DNA of 64,000 bases from Sialis fuliginosa (Eukaryota; Arthropoda; Insecta; Megaloptera; Sialidae). The stretch lies in NCBI GenBank assembly GCA_961205875.1, contig OY540811.1:17787248-17851247 (forward strand), read 5' to 3'. This document shows positions 1 through 10,910 of the stretch, piece by piece (positions within the stretch are counted from its first letter, which is position 1; every line of letters starts with the position of its first letter). Position numbers and translations under genes: made by a program. The notes below the pieces were generated by a model. That model saw only the letters and a list, made by a program, of their open reading frames with translations. It was not told where the DNA came from and did no database searches.

Positions 1-1736
1 ATGATTTAATATTCAGTTGAAATACTCCTGAGGACCTTAATGTAAATACTGTGTATTTTCTCTATGGACTTAATTCTCTTAAAAGCTTTTCAGAATGTTA
101 TGCTATGCTTTGAGTTGTAAATAAAACATTTTCTGTCCCGTTTAAATAAATATATAAATATATCGCGGCTCAAAGAATTTCTAAGAGTCTACTACAGCGA
201 GTCTTCGCCAAATGTTTGTTTTTAATGGTACTTTTATCAAACCAATAGCTTTCATTATGAGTAAGTACATATATAGGTATATGTATGTAAACATAGTAAG
301 TTATACAGGCTGCGCATGAATTATTGTTTTTATGACTTGTAATGATCTTTGTTTTTCATGGCTAAATAATTTTTTTAACGAAATACTTTACAAATATCTT
401 CTTTTTTTAGTTCATCGACCGATTTTTAAAAACAAAGAAAAAAATTAACTACGCCATACAAAACTAAACATAGGGCTTGCAATATAGATATAGATATTCT
501 AAAAACCATTCAATTCTACATGAAAAAAACTTTCATAACAAACCACTGTCAACATAACTTATCATTGGCTAACAAAATAAAGAGAATGATAATTTGAATT
601 GTAGCTCCTAAGTTTCACCTATATTTACATATTTTTTATATCGAATCTGTACATGTATTTTATAAAAATGAAGTTTCTCAGCTTGAAAATGATCTTTTGC
701 ATATCCTATAAATATAATGCAATCGATATTTCTTAAAATTCGTATTTCAAACTTAAATTAAATATGATTTGTTGTGGAGATATAAATAGATTAGACTAAT
801 GAGAAATTTTAGCAATTTAAAAAATCTATAATTGATTTTTTTTTTCAAATTGTTTCATATTTTTTTTTGCTCGTTATTTAAAATCGTGTTAACTGAGTCT
901 TCAATAGATAACTCTACGATAGTCACAACGAGTAAGAAGAAATGTACCTGCATCTTCAAAATTCATAAAACTTTTATTGATATGTACAATTTCCGTAAAA
1001 TTAACAACACAAAACGTGTGTGGAAATGGATTAATATCACAAAACATTTTTGGTCACTCATGACATTTCAAATCGCAACTCGTATGAAAAACGGCGGAGT
1101 TAAAAAATTGACCTGAGCCGTACGCTCGTCAAATAATCAATTGATTATGGGGGCCGTAACCATGACAACGGGCAAGGTGTACAAGGTGTGTATGTACACA
1201 CACACAAACATACAGTAGGTCAACTTACGTGCGGTGTCGTATTCACCCCTCGTTTACAAAGTTGCATTTGGCTCGTATAGGTATAGCGATTTTTCACTAA
1301 AAATACGATAGGAAAGATAAAAGTTTGTCCTCCAGACAGCCTGGCTTGTATTTCACAGACGCGTAGTCCACTGTGTGAGGGTAGTTATTAATAATACTTA
1401 CATGAAACTTGAAGTTTTCCTTCACTTATAATTTGTATCGTATGTATAATACACGAGTAGGTAACTAACTGTTTAATAAGAATTTAATAACAAGAGCTAT
1501 TATTTCTTTTTGAAGTTTGTAGATATACGAGTATGCTTATGTATAAATGTATATAGTATATGTGATAATAATCTTAAATGTATATCTCTATATCGTCATC
1601 GTTCAATAAAAAATCGCATATAAATTCAAAAGTTTAGCTTTGTGTAAGGAGCATACATTTAAAAAATATAATTTATAGTTAAAATCCATATAACACGTTT
1701 TGCATATATCTTTTTAGGGCCCAGCTATGCTCTATT
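1..1736. other. AT-rich intergenic or intronic DNA
   Basis: No supported gene. The sequence is AT-rich with scattered TATA-type simple stretches and a short CA-rich run near 1195-1210. The open frame at 832-1116 is low-complexity and resembles nothing I know. Confidence 0.6.
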
Positions 1737-1935
1737 AATCTGAATCAGTGAGAGTTCCACCGATTTCTTCAGTGGACGTAAAAGTCACTGAAAAACAGTG
1801 GTCTATAGCAGTTCTCACTGATCAACCAGTGCTTTCGGCCATATTGAAGATCCTTGCAACAATGATTCATTGATTTTTTTAGTGACTATCCACTGATTTG
1901 TTCAGTAGTGCAGAATAGGGCATAGACTGATGTCC
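1737..1935. repeat. Dispersed repeat family R2, copy 1
   Basis: The stretch has many CACTGA/TCAGTG motifs and is clearly related to 51615-51800. Both contain CCTTGCAACAATGATTCA, a GATTTGTTCAGTA block and GCAGAATAGGGCATAG in the same order. The short CAGTG-type motifs face each other, which suggests a small non-autonomous DNA transposon. No target duplication could be fixed. Confidence 0.7.
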
Positions 1936-2390
1936 AATTTGCGACTCGCGGGCTATATGCGGCACAATTAAGTTTTTTTTATCTACCCTTATGAAATTTT
2001 GAACAATTAAAAGTTTAAATTTGATTACCCTTTATATTTTGCATTTTGTTATTTATAAAATTTGAAATAAATTCTTATTGCGCGCAAGTACTGCTCAAAG
2101 CTAAAATTAGTTTAAAAATTCAAAAATTTACTTATATGGGCGCCATAAATATTAATATGGCGTATATTTTTTTCTGTGCGGGCTATAATAGATATAAATT
2201 TACAAATGTAAAATGCCGTAACGTTTTACCCATTCTTACAGTCATGCATATACACAGTACAGTTTATACGGGGCTTACCATAACGTAACAAAGCCAATAT
2301 CGGTGATCCCGTGAAACCCCAAGAACATAACACCCTCTATACCGCCAACCCTTACGCCCAATTGAGTTTACACGTGTCCCATCCCACCAT

Positions 2391-2436
<46 letters not shown>

Positions 2437-3835
2437 ACACACACGCTCGTACGTACTAAGAGTAACATTTAGAAATATTTATTTTATATTTAGGTCTATA
2501 TATGAGTCACTCGATGGTATCAAAAGTAAAAAAAATCGTTTAGTATTATATATATGTATGTATATGAATTTGTCAATAAAATGGTTTATTTGTATTTTCT
2601 ATATTAATGCATGCAATATTATTTTCCTCGAGGAATAGATAAGTGGACTTACTTAATATTTCTTTATTTTATTTATTTTTAAATAATTAAAGTAATCTTA
2701 ACTAATTCAATGTATATTGTGTCCGCACCGCATCGGTTAAAAATTACAATTTAATTTCGTCTATAAGAAACATGATAAATACGGTTCTCTGATACTGAAA
2801 TGCTTTTAAAAGCAATATATATTTAATTAGTAGAGCGAATTTTTGCAAAACAAACTTTTTCAATACTAGGTAATATGTTATGTCCTATATATTTCCTTAA
2901 CAAAAGTAAAATAAAGTCAAAGTAAGGATTATATTAATTTACAAGTGACAGCCTTTTGAAGTTAATTTGCAACCAAGTGTCCCAACCTTAAGTTAATAGA
3001 AAAAATAATCATATTTATGAATCAATAAATTGATTGTAAGTTAAGTAAAAATAGGTTAGATTGAAAATTAATATAGGTACACAATAGTATGCTTACGTTA
3101 TTTTATTAGAATATAGCAAGTAAATTCGAAAAATAGAATCATAACTAGTATAATCAAGATTAATTAATGAAATTTAACAAAAAAAAGTGGAGCCGATATA
3201 CATAGTTTCCCATTTATAATTTGTAAGCGTACTGTATTAATATCAAATATACATTTTAATTTAAATGCTGTAGAGATTATACGATATGAGTATAAACAAT
3301 ATTAGACTATGTAGGAGTACATTTGTGTATAAATCTCTAACGATCTGGAAAATTAAGCCGTCACATTCTTCGCCTCCAAACATATGTAGATGTAATTCAG
3401 ATACCGCTAAAGACATCTACACAAGTTGCGTCTCCCCCTACGGGGCGCGTGCGTTCGTCTACCCCACTCTCCGATTCCTCGTTCCACCTCGTCTGTACAC
3501 CGACAAAAGTGCACAATGAAACCAGAAACATTTGTCAATGGGGTGGAAGTATTATATCTGTCACCACACTTCCTATGTCGTTTATTCATTTATGGTTCGA
3601 TTGTCGATGTTCAGTGTGGTCTTTTTCCCAGGTCGTAAATATTTTTACATGGATTGTGTGTCAACATATTTATACACACATATCATTCAGATAACAAAGT
3701 GACTATCTATAGATACTTTTTCTTGCTTGTTAAATCATTATAGAACATCATCTTCATTAGCTGACTACTTTTTAGAAAAAAATACACTGTCTACAGTTCC
3801 TAGGAAAAAAACACAATATACAGAGTTTGTCTGGG
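1936..3835. other. Gene-free AT-rich stretch
   Basis: No supported gene. It contains a CA microsatellite and a GC-richer patch at about 3415-3520. That patch has short overlapping open frames on both strands and no recognisable domain. Confidence 0.55.
2391..2444. repeat. (CA)n microsatellite
   Basis: A nearly pure CA dinucleotide run of about 54 bp, interrupted once by AT. Confidence 0.95.
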
Positions 3836-4145
3836 CAATTTTCATACGTGCTTCACTTTCACTTTATGTTAAACATATGAGAAACATAAGGGATTTAGAA
3901 GAATTTTTTTTATTATACAGGGTGGCCCATTTTAAGTGTCATCCCTTTTAACTTTTTATGACGAGGTTCTATCGAAAAACATTTCAATCAAAAGTTCCAC
4001 GTTTTGGAGATTTCACGTTCACTTTATATTAAACATATGAGAAATATAAGGAATATCAGAATTGAGAAGATTTTTTTTACTATACAGGATTTTTTATGGC
4101 GAGGTTCTATCGAAAAACATTTCAATCAAAAGTTACACGTTGTGG
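3836..4145. repeat. Tandemly duplicated transposon-like segment
   Basis: Two adjacent diverged copies are present, at about 3855-4010 and 4017-4145. Each contains TTAAACATATGAGAAA, a TATACAGG block and GAGGTTCTATCGAAAAACAT followed by TTTCAATCAAAAGTT. The first copy carries ATACAGGGTGGCCCATTTTA, a motif typical of insect transposon ends. Confidence 0.7.
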
Positions 4146-5660
4146 ACATCAATGTACTTAATTAAAAAATTAAGTGATTTTGATACTTTGTTTGTATACA
4201 TATTGTAAAAATAATTATTGAATAATCCTACAAATTTCGGGTAGCTGGTAATTAACTATAACAACCTCGTTATTTTGACATGTTGGAGATGGCAGACTAG
4301 ATGATACCCCACTATTTTTGTTCGATAATTTTTTTTTTCGATTTTCTCACCATATTATCTTAGTTACAATCCATTGGTCATTTTTTCCGACAAATATCTT
4401 GAGCCGTTTTTCCAGTCCACCGCCCGGAAAATTCCACGGCTGCACGTTCAAAAATTCCGTATTTTTAAAAAATTTCGCAAATAAAAAAGTTGTTAAACTG
4501 TCAAATAAAAGCCACTCACGAAGTTTCAGAAGTATGGTAATTATTAATTTACAAAAGGGTCCAGGTTCTGAGGAATATTATAGCAATTTATTATTCGTTA
4601 TTTGAAAATAAACTCATAAAAAGATACCTTTTTCAATTATTTTTTACGTATTCTATAAACTCATTTCTAAAATAAATTAATAATTATAAATGTATTACCG
4701 TAAACCTATACACACATATTTCCCATGAGGATTATGTAGACCTTTTTGTATTTTTAATAACAAATTTTTCAGTGTAGTTATGTTATTTTCCAGTAGGTAA
4801 AAAACGGTCGCTTATAAATACATTAAATGTATTTCCAAAAGTTTTCAGAAGAAATATCATTAACTGATATTTTTTTTCTACATTGTAAAGTTTTTCTATC
4901 CAATTTAACGAAAAATGTAAAACTTAACAACAAAAAAAGTTTCTCTAGTCCCTACAGTTTTTAATGACACTTTTCATGTATAATAAATACCTACATCAAA
5001 AAAGGAATTGCAAGTAGGATAACAAATTTTAACAAGAAAATAACGCAATTTCCTACAGATTCTTAAATCCTCTGGATTTAGAAAACGCTAAATTAAATCG
5101 TTTGTGCAAAATAGATGAGGAAATTTTAAGCTGAAGTTAAATGATTTTTGCGATTTTAAAATAGAATTTTCTTTATTAGAGTTTTTAAGAAATCTCTTCA
5201 ATGCTTCTATTTTAATAGAATGTTACTTCTATGTATATATAATTAGTAATTATACAATGTATTTTGTCCGTGGCTTCATCCATACAACTAATAATCTAGA
5301 ATGCACACCTATCGTAAGTAATATCGTTTAAGATTTTTGTAATAAAATCAGTAATATTAATATTTACTTATTGTCAGTGGCATAGATAAAATATAAAAAC
5401 ACATTTAGCGAGTTATCTATGTATTAAAAATAGATGTATATGTATCATGTATAATCTATATGCTGGCGTTGACATTTATATATGTACCTATAACTAATTG
5501 AACTACTCATAAATTCCATGAATATGTATTATAATATTATAAATTTATCCAGCGTATCTGACTTTATATGCTACACGCTCAATTATCAGTTACCTTGTGT
5601 GATAGTTTGAGCCTATACATTAGTAGGTATAGGTAAATACATAAACTATTTATGTAACAT
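4146..5660. other. Gene-free AT-rich stretch
   Basis: No supported gene. The open frame at 4318-4605 (95 aa) has no recognisable domain and a composition like its surroundings. Confidence 0.5.
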
Positions 5661-6235
5661 AATACAGAGCAGGACCATTTGAAAAAAATGCTTAAAGCTA
5701 AATATATTTGGTTGTAAGGGGCTAATCGAACGGTAATATTTATTTTTTATTTTTACGTAGTCTAAGGATATTTGAAGGTCAACATCACACGTAAAAAAAT
5801 ACGTATCTTTCATTAAAAACTTTTTTTTACAACCTAAGCTTTCCAAGATATCTAACAAAATAATTCGAGATTCTGGATTTCCATAAACTTTAAAAAAAGT
5901 ACAAGATATAAAAAATGTGTATTTTAATCTAGTAAAACTTAAAAAATTATTTCAAAAAATAGTTCAAAATCTCGAATTATTTTGTTAGATATATCTAGGA
6001 AATTTTGTTTTGTTCAAAAATAGTTTTCATGACGATTTGTGTTTTTAAGACTACTAAATGAAAATGAAAAGTTCCTATTTAAAAAAATGATGTTGACTTT
6101 GAAATATCCTTGAAGACTACGTATAAATAAAAAATAATTATTACTGTTCGATTATTACGTCACAACCGAACGTTTTTTTCAAATATGCGATTGTACTGAG
6201 ATAAAAATCTGTAACACTTCTAATGTCCACCCTGT
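5661..6235. mobile_element. Foldback element with long inverted repeats
   Basis: The left arm (about 5665-5875) and right arm (about 5970-6205) are inverted copies. The left arm has AAGGATATTTGAAGGTCAAC and AAAATAATTCGAGATT. The right arm has the reverse complements, GTTGACTTTGAAATATCCTT and AATCTCGAATTATTTT-like sequence. The outer right edge reads CCACCCTGTATAA, the complement of the TATACAGGGTGG motif at 3915. It looks like a non-autonomous DNA transposon without a transposase. Confidence 0.7.
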
Positions 6236-7470
6236 ATAATAATATGTATAATAAAAGATAAACGAACTATTTTATTTATTAGTAAAGGTATCTATCCTAT
6301 AACTAATAAGTATTGTATATAAAAATGATTCTCCAATTCTATATTTAAAAAATAGTTATAGAGTTATTTTACTTCTGAATAGTATCTACTTAACTTAAAT
6401 TTAGAAATAAACTGTTAAAATAGTTCTGATTATAAATAAATCAAAGTTACTATTAATAACAACAAATGTTCCTTTCTCTCTCATTTATTTTAGATCTTCA
6501 TGTTACAACTTTACTTCCAAAATAAACTTTACATCTTACATTACTTTCTATAATAATTGCTCTAGGCTATTAGGAACTAGCAACATAATGGAGCTATGTT
6601 ATACTGTACGGGTAGTTTATATAAGGTGGTGAAACATCCCTCATTGCACTAAGGGTTTCACCCTCTTTCATACACCATGCACTAGGATTCTCAGATATCA
6701 CATTAAAAAAAGACAGATATACCAGTTAATGAATGTTCCCAACAAAGACGTGCATTTTCATTGTTGTTTTGTACGTACCGTGAAGTAATAATAAAGAACG
6801 TAAATACAAGGGGGTGTTAAGGTGTGTGAGTCCATTATAAGGCCGGAAAAATTAAAGCGTCATTTGAGATGTTATTTATTGCTTCTTTGCAGGAACATCT
6901 CTCATTCGGCTGTTGTTAGGTCTTCAAAAGTTTTTCTGTTTTGTGAAATATTGCGTATGTTTGGCAGCGCGGTTAATCTACTGTGAAAATATCGAAATTT
7001 AGAGGGTGGATGTACGGTTATTTGCTCAAATAAAGATGAAGATATATGTAAAATGCTACAATAAAATATTTACACACTTAATCAACCTATAATTTAAGAA
7101 AAAATCATAATGAAATGTGCAATGCATTATTAAGGACAATAATAATAATAAATGAGGTTAATATTTTATACGGTTATTATAGTGAAATTAGAACATGATA
7201 AAATGTAATTTATATGCATTGTTCTTAATTTTGTAACAAAAAATGGATATCAATAATCAATAATACCACACTTCCATTCTATTTCACTAAAACAAAACAT
7301 TTTATTTTGCAATTAAATGATTGTATTTGTACATGAAAACGATGTTGCACATCTAACAATTAGTTTTATTATTTCTCGGTGCAATACGCGTCATTTGGAT
7401 GGATGTCGTAATCAAAAAGGCAATTTCTATAACCTAAAAATGAGATATTATGTCTAGATTTTTACCTGTA
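6236..7470. other. Gene-free AT-rich stretch
   Basis: No gene is supported. A slightly GC-richer patch lies at 6590-6840 but has no open frame with recognisable content. Confidence 0.5.
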
Positions 7471-7471
7471 T

Positions 7472-7760
7472 ACTAGCGGACCCGTTCCGGCTCACACGGA
7501 AGTTAATATTTCACCCCCTTTCACGTAAGGAGGGTTGTAAATGTTGTTTTAGCTGATTCGGCAAACGTTGTTCCGCCCAAAAATAATTTGTTTAAAAATC
7601 AGACCATAAATACTCAATTTTGTAAATATCTCGATTCCAGCGCCATCTACCGGGTCCAAAAAATCTATAGACATATCGGAGCACCAAACATATGTTGTGA
7701 ATATGATTCGATGCGTCCAGAGGTTTAGGTCTAATGCGAACACATACGCACCAACGTTTT
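7472..7760. mobile_element. Non-LTR retrotransposon 3' remnant
   Basis: Starts with ACTAGCGGACCCGTTCCGG and continues with the GGCAAACGTTGTTCCGCCCA and GCCATCTACCGGGTCC blocks. These are familiar from 3' regions of RTE-type non-LTR elements in insects. No reverse transcriptase frame survives; the minus-strand open frame at 7549-7821 is a by-product. Confidence 0.55.
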
Positions 7761-7877
7761 TATATATTAAGACGATACTTTTTTTATTAATAGGAATCAT
7801 AAATATAGATAAGATAAACAATTTTTTACTATTAAAAAAAAATTATTATCGTTAGCTGCAAAAACGATAAAACAGAT

Positions 7878-7894
7878 ATCTGAGCTACGCCCCC
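7878..7894 (-). pseudogene. tRNA-Ala 5' remnant
   Basis: Only the first 17 nt of the tRNA-Ala sequence remain (acceptor 5' strand and start of the D arm). It is followed by the same kind of spacer that separates the intact genes near 9.8 kb, so it is a truncated outermost unit of the array. Confidence 0.8.
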
Positions 7895-7971
7895 TATATA
7901 TTGACTTCAATCGACCGTATGGCATTTCAATAGATATGTACTATATACAATAATAAAGGTAAAAAGGTACC

Positions 7972-8044
7972 TGGAGGCGCCGGGTATCGATCCCGGTACC
8001 TCTCACATGCTAAGCGAGCGCTCTACCATCTGAGCTACGCCCCC
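7972..8044 (-). tRNA. tRNA-Ala (AGC)
   Basis: A 73-nt cloverleaf whose sequence on the minus strand begins GGGGGCGTAGCTCAG and ends CGCCTCCA. The acceptor stem contains the G3:U70 wobble that marks alanine tRNAs. The anticodon is AGC within CTTAGCAT. The T stem CCGGG/CCCGG is intact and the discriminator is A73. No CCA is encoded and there is no intron. The T loop starts with A instead of T54, as I recall for silkmoth tRNA-Ala. A run of T follows for Pol III termination. Confidence 0.95.
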
Positions 8045-8132
8045 CGTTACTTACTTAATCTGACTGTACGACACTTCAATAAAAGTTACATTTTAAATTA
8101 TAAGTAACAATAAAAAGGATAAAAAGGTACCT

Positions 8133-8205
8133 TGGAGGCGCCGGGTATCGATCCCGGTACCTCTCACATGCTAAGCGAGCGCTCTACCATCTGAGCTACG
8201 CCCCC
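8133..8205 (-). tRNA. tRNA-Ala (AGC)
   Basis: Identical in sequence to the gene at 7972-8044, with all stems paired and the G3:U70 pair present. A T5 terminator lies just downstream on the minus strand. Confidence 0.95.
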
Positions 8206-8293
8206 CGTTACTTACTTAATCTGACTGTACGACACTTCAATAAAAGTTACATTTTAAATTATAAGTAACAATAAAAAGGATAAAAAGGTACCT

Positions 8294-8366
8294 TGGAGGC
8301 GCCGGGTATCAATTCCGGTACCTCTCACATGCTAAGCGAGCGCTCTACCATCTGAGCTACGCCCCC
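8294..8366 (-). tRNA. tRNA-Ala (AGC), T-arm variant
   Basis: Same 73-nt frame and AGC anticodon, but the T arm reads CCGGAATTGATACCCGG instead of CCGGGATCGATACCCGG. One T-stem pair is lost (A opposite C) and the loop and the internal B-box promoter are altered. It is probably impaired or a recent pseudogene inside an otherwise uniform array. Confidence 0.8.
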
Positions 8367-8454
8367 CGTTACTTACTTAATCTGACTGTACGACACTTCA
8401 ATAAAAGTTACATTTTAAATTATAAGTAACAATAAAAAGGATAAAAAGGTACCT

Positions 8455-8527
8455 TGGAGGCGCCGGGTATCGATCCCGGTACCTCTCACATGCTAAGCGA
8501 GCGCTCTACCATCTGAGCTACGCCCCC
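8455..8527 (-). tRNA. tRNA-Ala (AGC)
   Basis: Intact copy identical to the array consensus, with a T5 terminator downstream. Confidence 0.95.
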
Positions 8528-8615
8528 CGTTACTTACTTAATCTGACTGTACGACACTTCAATAAAAGTTACATTTTAAATTATAAGTAACAATAAAAAG
8601 GATAAAAAGGTACCT

Positions 8616-8688
8616 TGGAGGCGCCGGGTATCGATCCCGGTACCTCTCACATGCTAAGCGAGCGCTCTACCATCTGAGCTACGCCCCC
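8616..8688 (-). tRNA. tRNA-Ala (AGC)
   Basis: Intact copy identical to the array consensus, with a T5 terminator downstream. Confidence 0.95.
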
Positions 8689-8776
8689 CGTTACTTACTT
8701 AATCTGACTGTACGACACTTCAATAAAAGTTACATTATTTATTATAAGTAACAATAAAAAGGATAAAAAGGTACCT

Positions 8777-8849
8777 TGGAGGCGCCGGGTATCGATCCCG
8801 GTACCTCTCACATGCTAAGCGAGCGCTCTACCATCTGAGCTACGCCCCC
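8777..8849 (-). tRNA. tRNA-Ala (AGC), last unit of array 1
   Basis: Intact copy at the right (upstream) edge of array 1. Its 5' flank differs from the array spacer and matches the flank of the corresponding edge gene at 12712-12784. Confidence 0.95.
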
Positions 8850-9207
8850 CGTGATAACTAACAATGAAATCAATAAACAATCGGGATCAGTGACCTCGTT
8901 TTCCAAAAACTGGTTTAAATCTTAGAAAGCATACGTACAAAAATATACGCATACGACCACGCCTATCTGACAATGAGTGTACAATATAATGAAAAATATT
9001 ATCTCTAGCAAGTTAAACGTTTTGAATTGGAATGTACGATATATTTTCAAAACATTCATACTGAGAACGTTAGAGAAGGTATTTAGTATTGAAGTATTTA
9101 TTTATTACCTACCTTATATATTTTTGATTACTGCAAATGTATTAAAACCTTTCTTAACCGACACATGAATGAATTTGTCGTGAATTTGATTAAAAAATTC
9201 AAAAATA

Positions 9208-9590
9208 ACGAAGTTAAAAAAAATATTTAAAAAAGTATTAATCTCGCGAAGTGTCTTGGATTTTATCAATTATAAAACATTTATTTCCAAAAAATCATTA
9301 AAATTCTTACGTTCATCTTTAATACCATATTAAAACAGGGTTATTTTCCTGCGCGAATCGTGAAAAATTGCTGCTACAAAGTCTAAATCTAAATCTCTCG
9401 GGAAAAAATGATTCCAGATTAACCAGTTTGGTTTAGATATATATAAACATGAAACGAAATTTACGAAGAAGCGAAAAATATTATTCTGCAGCAATTTTGA
9501 ATGTTAATCAAGCTTTTGGTAAAATTTGGCATACATGATTAATATACAAGCTAAAACTAATACTATCCGGAGTTATCCACTCAAATTAAG
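9208..9590 (+). pseudogene. Jockey-like LINE reverse transcriptase fragment, copy A
   Basis: Broken plus-strand frames recall the reverse transcriptase of jockey-clade elements. One frame near 9299 reads KILTFIFNTILKQGYFPARI, matching the usual LTYIFNAILRLGYFP block. Another near 9505 reads NQAFGKIWHT, matching the QAFDKVWH block. Stops and frameshifts separate them, so the element is dead. The paralogous fragment lies at 13257-13325 plus 14720-14860. Confidence 0.75.
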
Positions 9591-9613
9591 ACAGATGTTG
9601 TAAAAAGGTGACT

Positions 9614-9686
9614 TGGAGAAGCCGGGTATCGATTCCGGTACCTTTCACATGCTAAGTGAGTGCTCTACCATCTGAGCTACGCCCCC
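9614..9686 (-). pseudogene. Degenerate tRNA-Ala
   Basis: Full length (73 nt) with the AGC anticodon kept, but there are substitutions in the acceptor 3' strand, T stem and anticodon stem, where outer pairs are lost. It is probably no longer a working tRNA gene. Confidence 0.75.
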
Positions 9687-9775
9687 AGTGTATTTACTTT
9701 AATCAATCGTGTGGCGTTTCAATAAAAGTGTCCTATTTATTTATAATTACCAATAAAACTCAAAAAAGATAATCT

Positions 9776-9848
9776 TGGAGGCGCCGGGTATCGATCCCGG
9801 TACCTCTCACATGCTAAGCGAGCGCTCTACCATCTGAGCTACGCCCCC
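9776..9848 (-). tRNA. tRNA-Ala (AGC)
   Basis: Matches the intact consensus, with a T6 run downstream on the minus strand. Its spacers belong to a second type (GTGTATTTACTTTAATCAAT), distinct from the array-1 spacer. The distance to the next gene is 162 bp. Confidence 0.93.
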
Positions 9849-9937
9849 AGTGTATTTACTTTAATCAATCGTGTGGCATTTCAATAAATATGTACTATTT
9901 ACTTATAATTACCAATAAAACCAAAAAAAGATAAACT

Positions 9938-10010
9938 TGGAGGCGCCGGGTATCGATCCCGGTACCTCTCACATGCTAAGCGAGCGCTCTACCATCTGAG
10001 CTACGCCCCC
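9938..10010 (-). tRNA. tRNA-Ala (AGC)
   Basis: Matches the intact consensus, with a T7 run downstream. It corresponds by flanking sequence to the gene at 15047-15119 in the other half of the duplication. Confidence 0.93.
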
Positions 10011-10614
10011 AGTTGACTTAAGTAAAATAATGTTAAAATAAATTACGATAAGTAACCTACTTCTTGTCGAATACAGTAACTGACCACACCTAACGCCTCC
10101 GGGTAAAATTTCATTCATTAAAATTATAAACACACGTATAGCAGTGCGCTGTGCTAGTCGTACATGAAATCAATTTTGTCTACCCTAACTTTAAACTGGA
10201 GAAACATCTCTTTGAAGGCTGTATTGTCTCATTTTCAAGATAATCAATCATCCGTTGTAGAAAGGTTTTCAAGTAGTAAAAATATTTAAATTGTATGAAA
10301 ATGCAAAACATGGCTAATTCTATTTAATAAAAACAGTTTTACATTATTAAATTTTACTTAAATAAAGTCGAAAACCAAATATAAGATTACTATAACTGAC
10401 AATGCCTAACATGTAGGTATTCTTTGAGTACTCGGAAGATGTCCACTTAATATAAATACTATGGTAATATGAAGTCGTTTTCGAAGGTATTATCAAAAAC
10501 ACAAATTGCACCGAAAATAAAATGTGAATTTTCAAATATGTGTACAATTACTAAAAGTAGCATAGATACACATATCGTTATTAGACGTTCTAATATGAAT
10601 ACAAAAATTGACTT

Positions 10615-10686
10615 TGGAGACCTCAGGTATCCATCCCAGTACCTCTTGGTGCTAAGCACACATTATACTATCTGAGTTACGCCCCC
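10615..10686 (-). pseudogene. Decayed tRNA-Ala
   Basis: A 72-nt stretch still recognisable by the GGTACTGGGATGGATACC-like T arm and the 5' GGGGGCGTAACTCAGATAG portion. It carries many substitutions and a broken anticodon arm, so it is a dead copy. Confidence 0.75.
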
Positions 10687-10775
10687 TGTATATTAACTTC
10701 AATCAACCGAATGACAATTCGATAAAAATGTCCTATTTACTTTTAATTACCAATAACTAACAAAAAAAGGTAACT

Positions 10776-10831
10776 TGGAGGAGTACCTCTCACATGTTAA
10801 GCGAGCACTCTCTCATCTAAGCTACGCCCCC
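10776..10831 (-). pseudogene. Truncated tRNA-Ala lacking the T arm
   Basis: About 56 nt remain. The T arm and 3' acceptor strand are mostly deleted and the D and anticodon arms have changes. The 3' flank still carries an A/T-rich spacer of the array type. Confidence 0.75.
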
Positions 10832-10910
10832 CGTTACTTATTTAAACTAACTAATCGACACTTCAATAAAAGTTACATTTTCAATTGTAAATAACAATAA
10901 AAAGTGTAAA

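Larger units (their letters stand above)
7972..8849 (-). repeat. Tandem tRNA-Ala array 1 (six units)
   Basis: Six tRNA-Ala(AGC) genes lie head to tail with 3' ends at 7972, 8133, 8294, 8455, 8616 and 8777, an exact 161-bp period. The 88-bp spacers are almost identical; most read CACTTCAATAAAAG. On the transcribed strand each gene is followed within about 10 nt by TTTTT, a Pol III terminator. The third unit has changes in the T arm. Confidence 0.95.
8850..10130. repeat. Segmental duplication, copy A
   Basis: After array 1 the sequence parallels 12785-15230, which follows array 2. Shared parts include AAAAACTGGTTTAAAT, TATACGCATACGACCACGCC, a dead LINE fragment, a second tRNA-Ala group and the AGTTGACTTAAGTAAAATAA tail. 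The two arrays and their right flanks were therefore duplicated as a block of 2 kb or more. Confidence 0.85.

Noticed and set aside
3407..3694. Overlapping open frames on both strands in a GC patch
   Set aside because: Mutually overlapping, short, no domain, no splice structure that improves them.
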